A DNA stretch of 64,000 bases, taken from NCBI RefSeq assembly GCF_963924675.1, contig NC_089238.1:43728879-43792878 (forward strand), written 5' to 3'. This DNA is from Phocoena phocoena. Its lineage: Eukaryota; Chordata; Mammalia; Artiodactyla; Phocoenidae. Below are positions 9,836-20,184 of this stretch, piece after piece; the first letter of the stretch is position 1, and each line of letters opens with the position of its first letter. A program made the translations under genes and the position numbers. The notes beneath the pieces were generated by a model. The model was given only the letters and a program-made list of their open reading frames with translations. It was not told where the DNA came from and did not search any database.

Positions 9836-11229
9836 GTGGGGGAGGGAGAAGAGGGGACGGGGGAGGGAACTTCTGTAGGACATGAGTGGGGGGTGGGGGT
9901 AAGGGCCATCCATCTGCTGACCATTTTTAAATTTTTTCTTCCTGCTCACCAGCCCAACTCGCAGAAATTAGGAAAAGGAGAGGGAAAGAAACTAAATGAA
10001 GCTCACAGTTTGGTTACTCGCTAAGGGTTTTAGTGAGCAGTTTGATGGTGAAATCCTGGAAATTACCAACAGTGAAACCAAAGGCTTCTCTCCAAGTGTC
10101 CTTTGTCCTAATTCTCCTTGCCCCCATCCTCAGGTGTAATCGGCTGATTATTATAGTGAGATGGTGAACATGTAGCTAACATCTCAAGTCCTCAAGACAG
10201 TGTTCCCAGGAAAAGGTATTCCACTGAAGGGACCCCAGATAGTAGAAGGAAAAGGTCCATTGCAATAATACCAAGGCATGGCAGATGCTAACGGCAGACT
10301 GAGGGACCCAGATCAAGTTGAGCATGTGACCTGTCCCCACTCCCTGCCTACCCCCAACCCCACTTCTGTATCTGCTGGGAACAGGGTGCACAAAGTTCAC
10401 CTCTTATTATTTCCAAATAATGCTGTTTTAAGAACCTGGTTGGCTGGTGTGTGACAAAAGTTAAAAAAAAAAAACCCTGACAACAAAAATTACTCTTCAA
10501 AGTAAAGTATTATTTTAGGGTGACATTATTTTTTAAATTCACATTTTTCGTTTGTTATAACATGTAGCAGTTCTGTGAACACATAGATAAGAGGATACAA
10601 TAGATATTTGACAGTGTAGTTCTCAGAATATTTGCATATCCAAGAGATTATTTCAGCAAGTATACTTAGACTGACCCTATTAACCATTCACAATATTTTG
10701 TCTTGAATCCAATTCACACTCTGTAGACATGTCCAATTCACATTTCAGCTCTTATGCTGTTTTCCCTCTTAGACTTTATATTAGGAAGTAAATCCATAAC
10801 ATCAAATTTCATGACAACATCTGCTCTGGCTGACATGATTGAAAGGGAATTTCACTCATGCCAGATTATTCTGTTTCTTAATTTGTTCTTCATCATACTT
10901 GAGAAGCAGCGTGTTTTATCAAGTCCAATGCAGAGACTGGAACCTACTGGTGCAGAATTCACAACTGGCACCAGGCTCAGTGATGCCAGAAGGTGACTAC
11001 AAGAAGTGCTCTTAGGTGGCAGTGCTGACAGGATGGCTGGAGAGTAATTACCAGGCATGAATGGCTTTGCCATGTGTGCCCAGGCCAGCTCTGCCAAGCT
11101 AACAAGCAGAGCATTCGAGATGAAGGTAGATCAGTGTGTATAATGGGCAATGACCTTTAATGAAAAAATATATTAGTACCTGTATACTAGGGACTCGGTT
11201 TGTCATAGACCAATTCACAGCCAAAAGCC
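9836..11229. other. Unique, mostly AT-rich sequence
   Basis: I see no family-level similarity and no convincing exon. Short open frames on either strand show no domain. An A-run is present near 10463-10474. Confidence 0.5.
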
Positions 11230-11718
11230 AGAAACAATGCTCATAGACAAAAGCTAGAAACAACCCAAATGGCCATGAACAGATGAATGGATAAACAAAA
11301 TGTGGTATATCCATACGGGGGAATATTATTCAGCCATAAAAAGGAATGAAGTTCCCATACATTCCACAACATAGATGAACCTTGGAAACATTATGCTCAG
11401 TGAAATAAACCAGACACAAAAGGACAAATATTGTGTGATTCTACCTATATGAAATATCCAGAATAAGCAACTCCATAGAGACAGAAAGTAGATTCGAGGT
11501 TTCCGAGGGCTGAGGGCAGGAGGGAGTGGGGAGTTGATGCTTAATGGGTACAGAGTCTCTTTTGGGGGTGATGAGAAATTTTGGAAATAGTTACTGGTGA
11601 GAGACATGCACCATTTTGAATGTAAACCAGTGATTCACACCACTGGATTGTGCACTAAAAACACATACAATGGCAAATTTTATGCTATATGTATTTCACC
11701 ACAATGAGAAATTAAATA
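11230..11718 (+). mobile_element. Old L1 3' fragment, sense
   Basis: AACAACCCAAATGGCCATGA, CAGATGAATGGATAAACAAA, TGTGGTATATCCATACGGGG, GAATATTATTCAGCCATAAA and AAGGAATGAAGTTCCCATAC are the ORF2 end of an older L1M-type element. They are followed by its 3' UTR (CACACCACTGGATTGTGCAC, TTTATGCTATATGTATTTCA, CCACAATGAGAAATTAAATA). It is on the plus strand, opposite to the younger L1s in the window. Confidence 0.82.
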
Positions 11719-11731
11719 ATTACATATATAG

Positions 11732-11935
11732 TTATTTAATTAATATATGTTATTTAAAAGCTGCTTTCCTAACGTCAGGAGGTTGAGGGTTGTGTTCTCA
11801 ACTTCTAAGTACAGACGGAGGGAAGCTATAAGCCCCGCTTCAGATGGTCATGGGGCCCCCTACAGTTCTAATGCTTACAACCTCCTGACATTAGGATAGC
11901 TAGCAGCATTTTAAAAAATTATTTAATTAATATAT
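11732..11935. repeat. Inverted-repeat element (about 157 bp) flanked by a 17-bp direct repeat
   Basis: The left arm at 11756-11785 and the right arm at 11878-11912 are inverted copies (shared core CAACCTCCTGAC / GTCAGGAGGTTG). The right arm has one substitution-rich stretch and an extra TAGC. About 92 bp lie between them. Outside the arms the word TTATTTAATTAATATAT occurs at 11732-11748 and again at 11919-11935, in direct orientation. This is compatible with a small foldback or MITE-like insertion. I do not recognise the family. The flanks are AT-rich, so the direct repeat could be partly fortuitous, and it is separated from the arms by 6-7 bases. Confidence 0.55.
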
Positions 11936-11986
11936 AATTATTTAATTTTTTTATTGTGGAGATATAGGTATATCACATTTATGATA

Positions 11987-12037
11987 TTTAGATTTTATGT
12001 GATATATATCACATTTATATATCACATAAAATCTAAA
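11987..12037. repeat. Perfect 22-bp hairpin with 7-base loop
   Basis: The left arm 11987-12008 and the right arm 12016-12037 are exact reverse complements (22 of 22), separated by TCACATT. Core words are TTTATGTGATATATA and TATATATCACATAAA. The preceding 11970-11982 repeats the loop-proximal word TATCACATTTAT. The arms are A/T-rich but not simple repeats. It could be the remnant of a palindromic transposon or a replication-generated palindrome. Nothing shows that it is transcribed. Confidence 0.8.
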
Positions 12038-13089
12038 ACCAGACAGTCGATTTTTTTAAAAAAAAAACCATGAAAGCTGTACACGGGAAATTAAGCAGAC
12101 TAAAGGAAGAAAACACAGTAAGCAGCCATCTCAGAGCTACACGATTCAAACTGTCCCAGAAAGAAACACTTCTCTTATCTTGCTCTTGCCTGGGCTTCCC
12201 GGTGGACGTGGGTATTTGTTTACAGCACATACCCGTGGCCGCCTTTCCAGACCTCATCTCCCACGTTTGGGGCGACGGCGTCTGGCTGCACGCTTCTCTG
12301 TGCCAACACGCCTGGCGTGAGATGAGGCTCCAGAAGCCAGCTTACTCCTGGACGTCCTGGAGGAACAGTGCTAACACAATGTCACACTCTCTGCCTGCTC
12401 CTGGCCCCGCTTCCTTCCCACCATCAGAACATCGGCCTCAGCTCCTACATACTGGGAATTCTGTGTTTTCACTGGTCGAAGAACCACGAAGCGCTCCCGG
12501 GAGACGGCCTGTGGAAGGTGGGGAGGTCTCCTGAGCTCTCGGGCCATGAAAGACCTGCCTGCCTCTCAGCCTCCAGTTCCTACTTGTTGCCAGAAGGAGA
12601 AAAGGCAAATTTCTGGAACCGTTCCGGGAGCCCAAACACAGCACGGGCAGCGGGAGCGGGCGGGCAGTAAAGTTTCCAGATCCCGGGGGATGTAATCGCA
12701 TTCTCCAACCAGGTGCTGGCAGGCAGGCTTGTGGCTTCCAACCTTCTTGGCCCGAGGCCAGAGTTTCCAGGCTTCCCTCCACCCTTGAGGTCCTCCCCAT
12801 CATCTTTCCAACCAGAAGCTTGTTAACTGTTTTCCTGTGCTTTTATCCAGATTTCAAGGCACCCTCTGTGTGTTAAACTTCAAAGAAAGTTTGCTACAGT
12901 AAGTGCAACGCTGTAGCAAGGGCAAGCTCCAATCAGCTCTGTTGAAAATGGTTTTGTTCAAATGAATGGGGCTGGGACTCTTTCCTCTCCCCGCTCCCCA
13001 CCCTATTTCTTTCAAATGAAATTGCATTTGTGTCTGGATTAAGTTGCCTGGTATCAATCCTGAAATTTTTAAAGATGAAAAGCAGAACA
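12038..13089. other. Unique sequence, nothing recognised
   Basis: 12070-12534 is open on the plus strand for 154 codons with no start context, domain or repeat I recognise. The sequence has moderate G+C and scattered CpG. A 121-codon minus frame overlaps it. Chance openness is the simplest reading. Confidence 0.45.
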
Positions 13090-13500
13090 GCCACACAATA
13101 TTTAAAATGTGAAATGATTACAAAATGGCACCGGGCCAATGTTTATGAATCATTGAATATGATCATAAAATCATAAAAAATAATCACCAAAAGGTAAATA
13201 AATTACCCAGCTTACTGCTTATTTTCACGTAGGGTCTGACACAAAAGCGGCAGGCATGAATGATTTATACCTGTTTTAACAATAATACTCATTTTACTGA
13301 AAGATGGTCAGCACTTGGGCTGCTGTGGGCAGCATGCCAGTTGTCGAAAGGTTAATGTTTCAGCAGCAATACATTAAATTATGAATAATACCGGTCCCAG
13401 AATGGAAGGTTATTAGCTCAGTATGCTTAATTAGCCCAGCTAGAACTTTGCCATCAAGTAGCAGTGCCCATTACTGCAGCAGTAGCCATGATGGGGAATG
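13090..13500. promoter_or_regulatory. Candidate conserved non-coding element
   Basis: This block is repeat-free and rich in transcription-factor-like words. It has TTTATGAATCATTGAATATG, AAATCATAAAAAATAATC, TGAATGATTTATACCTG, TTAATGTTTCAGCAGCAATA, TTAAATTATGAATAATACC and GCTTAATTAGCC. Long AT-rich stretches with homeodomain/PBX-like TGAT and TTAATTA words between CAG-rich segments are the texture of vertebrate developmental enhancers. Conservation itself cannot be seen from one sequence. Confidence 0.4.
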
Positions 13501-13799
13501 GCAGCTTTGGGATTCTAATGCCAGGAGCGGGGGCAGGTAGAGGCAGGAGGGGTGGGGGTGGGGGTCCTTTATTTTCTTTTCACTCAGGGCAGATGAGAAG
13601 CATCTCCGAAGCTGGTTTTCCGGATTTTGAACTCTCCCACGAAGTCTTCCCAGCAGGAAAGAGCAGAAATTACTTGGGAGGGGCATGGTACTTAGTGTTG
13701 CAAACCGTGGTCTGGTTCCACGTCTGCTTGTTGCTGCGTAACTTGGGACCTGCCAGTGACACAGGGGACCATTCACAGGCTGGGCCAACCCATCAGCAC
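13501..13799. other. Unique sequence
   Basis: Open frames of 118-119 codons occur on both strands at 13464-13827, but the protein strings have no recognisable features. A G-rich stretch is present near 13540-13565. Confidence 0.45.
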
Positions 13800-14060
13800 T
13801 CATCCAACGTGGGCATTTATTGAACAACTACTGCCTACCAGGCAGGCACGTGCAAAATGGTTAATGAGACCAACACGTTCTTAGATCTAAGGGAGGGGAG
13901 AGCCCTTAAACAACCTGCTATGCAATTAGTGCCTTAATTACAGCCACGTGACTGCCAGAAAGGGCAGGCTTAGAGCTCCAGCACCTGGACTGGAGTCAGG
14001 GTAGAGGTTTTTGGAGAAGGCTTCCTGAAGGAAATACCATTTGCTCTGATCTCTAAAGGG
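13800..14060 (+). repeat. L2 LINE 3' relic, sense
   Basis: CATTTATTGAACAACTACTG, CCTACCAGGCAGGCACGTGC, GGAGAAGGCTTCCTGAAGGA and AAGGGTGAGTAGAAATTAGC follow the L2 3' consensus order. Strongly diverged. Confidence 0.65.
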
Positions 14061-14479
14061 TGAGTAGAAATTAGCTAGCAGAACCTGCAGGAAAAACTCT
14101 TCCAGTCAGGGAATAGCTAAACCGTGCCAGAGTGTCCAGAAAGGATGATGCTAGAGAAGCACGCAGGCCCTGCGTAAAAGGAGTATCGGCAGCGCGTTTG
14201 CCTGCCAGCGCCTTAAAAATGCTATGGAGCGCCCAGCTTGTGTGGGCGTGTGAGTCTGTGTGTGCGTATGTGTCTACACATGGCCTCACTACCACCCGAC
14301 TTCCTCGCCCCATCCTGGCTTTGCCCTGCCAGGTGCTCCAGTTTAAAACTCGCAGTTTACAGCCAGGGGTAGGGCCGGGACTCGCCCATGCCCTGCCGGC
14401 TACATCCCCACACTGTCTGCACCACTGCCCTGCTCTACTTAGTACTATTAGTAGCTTGTTTTCCTAAGACCTAAAATTC

Positions 14480-14725
14480 ATTTTCTTTTCCCGCCTCGCT
14501 TCCAGAAAAATAAATAAAAATGAACACATCACTCATTTAAGAGGAGGAATGGAATTTAGGTTGCGTTTTTCTTTCTATTTTTATGATTAGTTAGAATTTT
14601 CCTGGGAACGCCGCCAGGAGGGCATTATGGTGAGATAATGTCCTGTATTTAATCAGTGCTGCAATGGTGAACTGTGTTCTGTGGGGAGAAGGCGAGTTAA
14701 CGCATCCTTCTCTGTCTTGTGTGTT
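14480..14725. promoter_or_regulatory. Candidate conserved non-coding element
   Basis: Repeat-free block with AACACATCACTCATTTAAGA, TTATGATTAGTTAGAATTTT, GGGCATTATGGTGAGATAAT and GTATTTAATCAGTGCTGCAA. It resembles regulatory DNA and is not protein coding. Conservation is inferred from texture only. Confidence 0.35.
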
Positions 14726-15190
14726 TTCAGGATACAAAGGGGTTAGCCCAAGATGAAGACAAGGCCGAGAGGCGGCCGGGCTCGGGGCTTGTGTGACGGC
14801 CCACGGGTGGACAGGATGCAGCCGTGACTGTCTTCATGCAGGACCCATCAGCCTTGAGAGCCCTGAAACCCCCAAAAGAGCGGAGTGAAAGAGGCCCCCA
14901 AAGTGACGGGGCTTGGTCCTGCATCCGGGGGACACTTCGACCGTCTTCCTCCGCAGCCTTCACACAGCCTGTCGGCCCGGACGCGCTTCTTGCTTTCACG
15001 CGGGCCTCCCGCCCCTTTGCAACCAGCCCCGACACCATGTGCGCAGGGGAAGCACAAGGCCTCTAAGTGCACCTGGAGGTCAGCCACAGGTAGGACAAAT
15101 TGGCTCCTTCACTCCGCGCGTGCGAGGCCGTCCGGAGACACCCCCCACCCCCGCCCCGACCCCGGCGCCCCGCGGGAGGCGATGGTGGTG
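14726..15190. other. Locally CpG-rich patch
   Basis: CpG dinucleotides are frequent between about 14760 and 15185 (for example CGCGCGTGCGAGGCCGTCCGG), unlike the flanks. Overlapping open frames of 80-119 codons on both strands follow from this composition. It could be a weak CpG island or a G+C-biased tract. No splice or start structure supports a gene. Confidence 0.4.
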
Positions 15191-16059
15191 GCTTACAGGT
15201 TTTGGAGCTGCTCTTGTTTTCCAAGATGGTTGTTCCATCCCTGAAGGATGAAAGAATCCCTGGCAGTGGTAAAATAGAAACAGGTATCTTAGAGAGATGT
15301 CTTAGTGAAATGTCTCGAAGGCAGGAAGAATGGGAATGGATTTAGCCTCAAGGAGGGGAGCCTGGAGGATAGGTGGATGGATGCAGATTGTCCTTTCTGT
15401 GCAGTCAGCACGGGTGGTCAGGAAAACAGGAGCTGGGGTCACACAGAGCCTTTTGCATTTACTGCCGTCCCTTATTAAATGCGGGGTCTGCGGGAGCCAA
15501 CTGTCCGGGTAAGAGTGCCCCAAGCAACCCATAAATAGCAGGGTGAAGACAAAGTGTTTATTACTTAGCCTCATGAAGCCCATATAAGTGCGCTCCCAGG
15601 GTGCGAGAGAGCGGGAGCATGTGTGAGCCGGCCTGCCCGCGTCCGGGGAATGCGAGTCCCAGACCCGCTGTTCGCGCTTGGCTTGATTCTATGAAGGCGT
15701 CTATTTGATGGAACGTACTGCAACAGTTCATAGCCAGCCCAGCAAACCTTGTGTGGAGACAGAGCTTCCTTTTTCTCTTTCCTTTTCCTGTTTGCAGCGA
15801 GAATGAGGCCTTTCTCTTCTCGGCCCTTTGCTCTCCCCAAAGTTGTCTCACGAGGTCATTGCCAGCTGACAGACTGCCTTTCAGTGCAAGGTTTGGATGG
15901 AAACAATGCCCTGTTTTCCATCAGGGCCCAGGGCTGGTGAAGCTCTGGGCCTATTCCTGACTAGGATGCCCTATATTTAAATGGGTTATTGTTTTAGCAG
16001 GGCTGTCGCTTTCTATAGACAATTTGGACTATGTGATGCGAGACTTGCTCCTTCTACTC

Positions 16060-16060
<1 letters not shown>
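15191..16060. other. Unique sequence, nothing recognised
   Basis: No repeat family and no gene recognised. Open frames below 100 codons occur on both strands. Confidence 0.45.

Positions 16061-16100
<40 letters not shown>
16061..16100. repeat. (GT)18 microsatellite
   Basis: Uninterrupted GT from 16063 to 16098. It is long enough to be polymorphic in a population. Confidence 0.95.
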
Positions 16101-16154
16101 TACCATGTATATTACCATATATAGGAACATACATATACACATACCATCAATACT

Positions 16155-16295
16155 TAGTGGCAGAAAGGTGGTTTAAGATCATCAGGTTTACGTTCAAGCC
16201 AGGTTCGGCCACTCACTTGCTGTGTGTCCTTGGGCAACTTACTTACCCTCTCCAGCCGGGCATTAGCGTCCTCAGTTCAGACAAGTCTCCCTACA
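16155..16295 (+). repeat. MIR SINE relic, sense
   Basis: TTACGTTCAAGCCAGGTTCG, GCCACTCACTTGCTGTGTGT, CCTTGGGCAACTTACTTACC and CTCAGTTCAG match the MIR core ('ttcgaatcccggctctgccacttactagctgtgtgaccttgggcaagttacttaacc'). Confidence 0.8.
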
Positions 16296-17159
16296 AGATC
16301 CCTTCTCGTTCAAACATACTTTGACTCTGCGATTGCAAGATATTACATTACCACGTTCAACGACGAGCTTAAAAGCCCTTTCTCTGAATAGCTTATCCGT
16401 AGGCAGAACTGATTTTCTAAGAGCAGTCAAGGATGTGTGCCGAACGTTCTGTTGAATCTCCTGAATACTGAAGTTAGTGGTTTGCAGAAATGAATGGCAA
16501 GGAGTGGAAAGTAGAAGAGATCTGTGTTGTCAAGTTCTGAGATCTTGAAACATCCTTATAGTTGTACTCAGGGTTGTCAGCTACAATACTCTTTGTCGCC
16601 AGTGGATAATATCTGGAGAATTAAGAAGCACTTTCAAAAGCTACATATTGAGGAATTTCTGAATGAGGACCCAGCTCTGCAAACTCTTTTGCTGGATTAG
16701 GAATAGCCAACAGATAAAAGCAATTCACCAAAACTAAGGTTAACTATTTTTCATTGTTAATAATGATCAAATAACGAGAATATCACATATCGAGGCCTCA
16801 GAGGAAGCTGGTAGGACAGTGACGGAACTTAGCAAGGCCCAGCCTCTGGGATGCTAGGAGCCCTCTGGCATAGCCAACCGCGGGCTGGTGCTGGCTGGCT
16901 CTGCAGAAGTGTCGCCAGCACAGAACCGTGCACTGGCCTTTCAGGAAGGTAAGTGACTAGCTGGGCCAAGAAAGAGGGATTCCCCAGGGTTCTGCCAGTA
17001 GCTGCACTGGGAATCACAGCCGTGTAGCCACTAACAACCATGGCCCACTCCTTTGTAGATCTCCCGAGATGGTCTGTCCCGGGCTGGCTGGCCAAAATCC
17101 CTTTTGGAAGAGCCTGACACTACCGTCTGCCTGCTTAGAGGTCTTTACTGCTTCTTAAC
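16296..17159. other. Unique sequence, nothing recognised
   Basis: No repeat family or gene recognised. An 88-codon minus frame at 16829-17095 has no domain. Confidence 0.45.
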
Positions 17160-17162
17160 CTA

Positions 17163-17480
17163 CTTCTTTCCTTCCTTCCTTCCCTCCGCCAGCATTGATT
17201 GAACATATACTATACGTGGTAGGCACTGGGTAAGGCACACAGTACTCATGTACTTAAACGAACGGTCCCTGAGCTCAAAGTACTCTCTGCTTCGCGAGTG
17301 AGAGAATCAAGCAGACAAATAATCACCAATATATTTTAAATAGAGTTACGTACACTGAACTTGGAGAGCACAGAGCAGGAAGAAAGTAGCTCAGCCTAGA
17401 GGGTGTCTCAGAGGACATGTTTTGGGTAGGTATCGAAAGAGAGGGAGAAGGCATTCCCAGCAAAGGAAACACAGTCTATT
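17163..17480 (+). repeat. L2 LINE 3' relic with short TTCC tract
   Basis: A short (TTCC)n run (about 17167-17184) leads into GCATTGATTGAACATATACT, ATACGTGGTAGGCACTGGG, AACGGTCCCTGAGCTCAAAG, CAAGCAGACAAATAATCACC and GGCATTCCCAGCAAAGGAAA, in L2 3' consensus order. Confidence 0.7.
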
Positions 17481-17941
17481 TAGAAATCACGGGTAGATAT
17501 TTTGTGGGTCACATCCGGGATTTAGGCAAGAATCGAGGCTGGAGATGAGTTCAGGGATCCGCAGCCTCAAAGCAACCACAGCCTGGGTTCAGGAATATTT
17601 CTTCATCCTTACACCCTGCAGACAATTGAGGCCTGGACATTGGTGGGGGAGAATCCCCAAACCTTTCCAGTCATTAGTAAAAAAAAAAAAACACCTGATG
17701 ATCATTATTAAAGCCTGCAGTTCAGTCTCTCAGGGTGACATCCTGCCTCAGGCTCTGTGTCTGTAAGGATGGGAGCTCTGCCGGGTTCACGCATCCTATC
17801 CAGGAATGAGTCTTGAGTCAGAGGACTTCTGAGACCTGTACCCTGATTCCTAACAGTACAGTCAATGCAGGGTCCATGGATAGTGCGGGCACCACATCCA
17901 TGATTTAATCACAGTGGAGTCCTTGATGTTTCTTGCATTAC
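17481..17941. other. Unique sequence
   Basis: It contains an A-run of 13 near 17678-17690. Nothing else recognised. Confidence 0.45.
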
Positions 17942-18562
17942 ACCCTTTGATTTTTTTTAATTTTAGTTTTATTAGAGTGTAGTTGATTTACAGTGTTGTG
18001 TTAGTTTCAGATGTACAGCAAAGTGATCCAGTTATACATATACATATATTCATTCTTTTTTAGATTCTTTTCTCATATAGGTTACCACAGAATATTGAGT
18101 AGAGTTCCCTCCGCTATATAGTAGGTCCTTGTTGATTACCTATGTTATATATAGTAGTGTGTATATGTCCGTCCCAAGCTCCTGATTTATCCCTCCCCTT
18201 TGGTAACCATATGTTTGTTTTCAATATCTGTAAGTCTGTGAATAAGTTCATTTGTATCTTTTCTTATATTAGATTCCACATATGAGTGACATCATATGGT
18301 ATTTGTCTTTCTCTGTCTGACTTACTTCACTTAGTATGATAATCTCTAGGTCCATCCACGTTGTGGCAAGTGGCATTATTTCATTCTTGTTTGTGGCTGA
18401 GTAATATTCCATTGTGTATACGTACCACATCTTCTTTATCCATTCCTCTGTTGATGGACATTTAGGCAGCTTCCGTGTCTTGGCTATTGTAAATAGCACT
18501 GCAACGAACATTGGGGTGTATGTGTCTTGTCAGATTATGGTTTTCTCTGGATAGACCCTTTG
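17942..18562 (-). mobile_element. 5'-truncated L1, antisense, with 8-bp flanking repeat
   Basis: It starts with an oligo-T stretch, then TTTATTAGAGTGTAGTTGAT, ACAGTGTTGTGTTAGTTTCA and CAGCAAAGTGATCCAGTTAT. It proceeds through the antisense ORF2 end to GCAACGAACATTGGGGTG. ACCCTTTG occurs at 17942-17949 and 18555-18562, consistent with a target site duplication around a copy of about 600 bp. Confidence 0.88.
18269..18511 (-). pseudogene. L1 ORF2 C-terminal remnant
   Basis: The minus-strand translation shows WIKKMWYVYTMEYYSATNKN, then EIMPLATTWMDLEIIILSEV and SQTEKDKYHMMSLICGI. It is the same C-terminal ORF2p segment as at 4161-4418, here in an open frame of about 80 codons. The rest of ORF2 is missing. 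Confidence 0.9.
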
Positions 18563-19438
18563 TTCAATGATATAGTTGATTTCATGTTGACGTAACTCTC
18601 TCCTTTGTGATTCCTCCTTGGTAAAAGATATGCATTGATTGAAGAGATGCAGGTGTGTACAGAAAGATGAAACAGCACCTTTGCCTTTCGAAGTAGGTGT
18701 ATGGTTATGCAGGCTCCTGAGATCCAGGCTGTATTATATCCATAGGCAGAGGCCCCACCCAAGCCTAAGCCTTCCCATGAGCCACACCCTTCCGCTTCCA
18801 GCTCTCTCTGCCTACACCCCTCCTCCACAGCCCTCCCGTAGAGATTAAGTAGAATGACCTCCCTTTCAGGACCTGTGCAGGGCCAAGACTCTCCAATGAC
18901 TAGCCAACGTGGCCAGCATGCTAGGGGTTAGAAGACCACCCTTCTTGTGATAAGACAAGCTCCTGTTAGCAGTTCTATCTTCTGAAACAGTTGTCTCAAT
19001 ATCCCTGATCTCCTGAGCCTATACATTGGATGGCCTTGAACTTCGAGACCTCCTCGTTAATGTCTTAAATCTCGTGTGATTACCGGGATTTGTGGTCCCA
19101 CAACCTACTCTGAGCCCTAATCCTCATTTGCCCCACTCATTTCTCCCTTGTGCTTCTCCATGCCTAGACTTGACACTAAGACAGACTTCATCTAGGTGAC
19201 TCCTCTTGTGTTCCAGGCTATATGTAATCATGGAGATAGTAAGTACAGGTATATGAAATAAAAGAAATGAAAGTCTGGCTTGGCCAATAAACTTTCTTGT
19301 CCCTTACAATTTAAAACATTTTCTGATCTTTGAACCACATTAAATCTCACAGGTTATTAGAATTTGGTGACACCTACCACTGGAAAGAGCCCAAAGATTA
19401 CTTTGACACGAACAAAGTAATCTTGTCCGTGAAAGAAG
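18563..19438 (+). other. Possible LTR-like segment, otherwise unrecognised
   Basis: Two AATAAA-containing words (GAAATAAAAGAAATGAAAG near 19257 and GGCCAATAAACTTTCTTGTC near 19284) and a following AATTTGGTGACACC (19361-19374) resemble the 3' part of a solitary retroviral LTR and its primer-binding neighbourhood. I could not match it to a named family, define both ends, or find gag, pol or env motifs. It may simply be unique DNA. Confidence 0.25.
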
Positions 19439-20032
19439 GTGTATGAATGCCATTTGCTTATAGAGTCCCGTGGGGTTCTTGTCTGTCATCCTCCATTTTT
19501 AATTAGAACTGTAATCATCTCTCAGGAGGCACCTGGAGGCTTCATTAAATCTGCCAGCTTCCCTATGATTATAAAACTGGTGAGGTTTAAAATCTTGGCC
19601 ATATCAAAAATACTAGGAAGTTGGGGTAAATGTATCTGTCATCTAAGGGCTTCAGGTAAAATGAGTTCCCCTTTCATTCCTATAGAACCGAGACTTTGCT
19701 GCAGTCAGCAAAAAACCCCAGCACACTTTGCAGTTGGTACATTTGCTTCACGTCCACCTCACATTCCTGGAGCCTTCCGTTGTCCGGTTACATCTTTATT
19801 AGCTGCTGTTCATAGCCCTTTTATGACCATGAACGTGGCTCGCTGGTGCTTCTTGCACAATTCTACTGAGCCTTCGTTCTTCCATCTGCAGAGAAGGAAG
19901 TTGCCCTCTGAGTGGGGTTCACCAAGGGTCTTTCCAGTAAGCTACTCCGAGGTCAAACCTATAGCTATCAGGAGCATTCTAGAACCTCTCTACTTCCGTT
20001 CAGGCTGCCATCCAAACCAGTGCACTAGGTAG
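19439..20032 (+). other. Unexplained 197-codon open frame, probably non-coding
   Basis: This is the longest open frame in the non-CpG-rich part of the window, starting with MYECHLLIESRGVLVCHPPF. I recognise no domain, signal peptide, repeat or retroviral motif. Residue use is ordinary, not low complexity. No Kozak-like start and no obvious splice signals frame it. A chance open frame or an ancient repeat is more likely than a gene. Confidence 0.25.
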
Positions 20033-20184
20033 GGCTTCCAGCCTTGGTACCCTCACCTCACCATGGAACTGCAAAGTACCTTACAGTGTTTGTCACCTGT
20101 GGGTTACTTCGCAGACCCACAACAGGTGATTACCTGACCCTTTGTAATGAACCAGTCTTTCCACACTTGGGCCTAGAGGCATAG

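Noticed and set aside
12070..12534. 154-codon plus-strand open frame
   Set aside because: No recognisable family. It begins in the poly-A region beside the hairpin and has no promoter or splice support.
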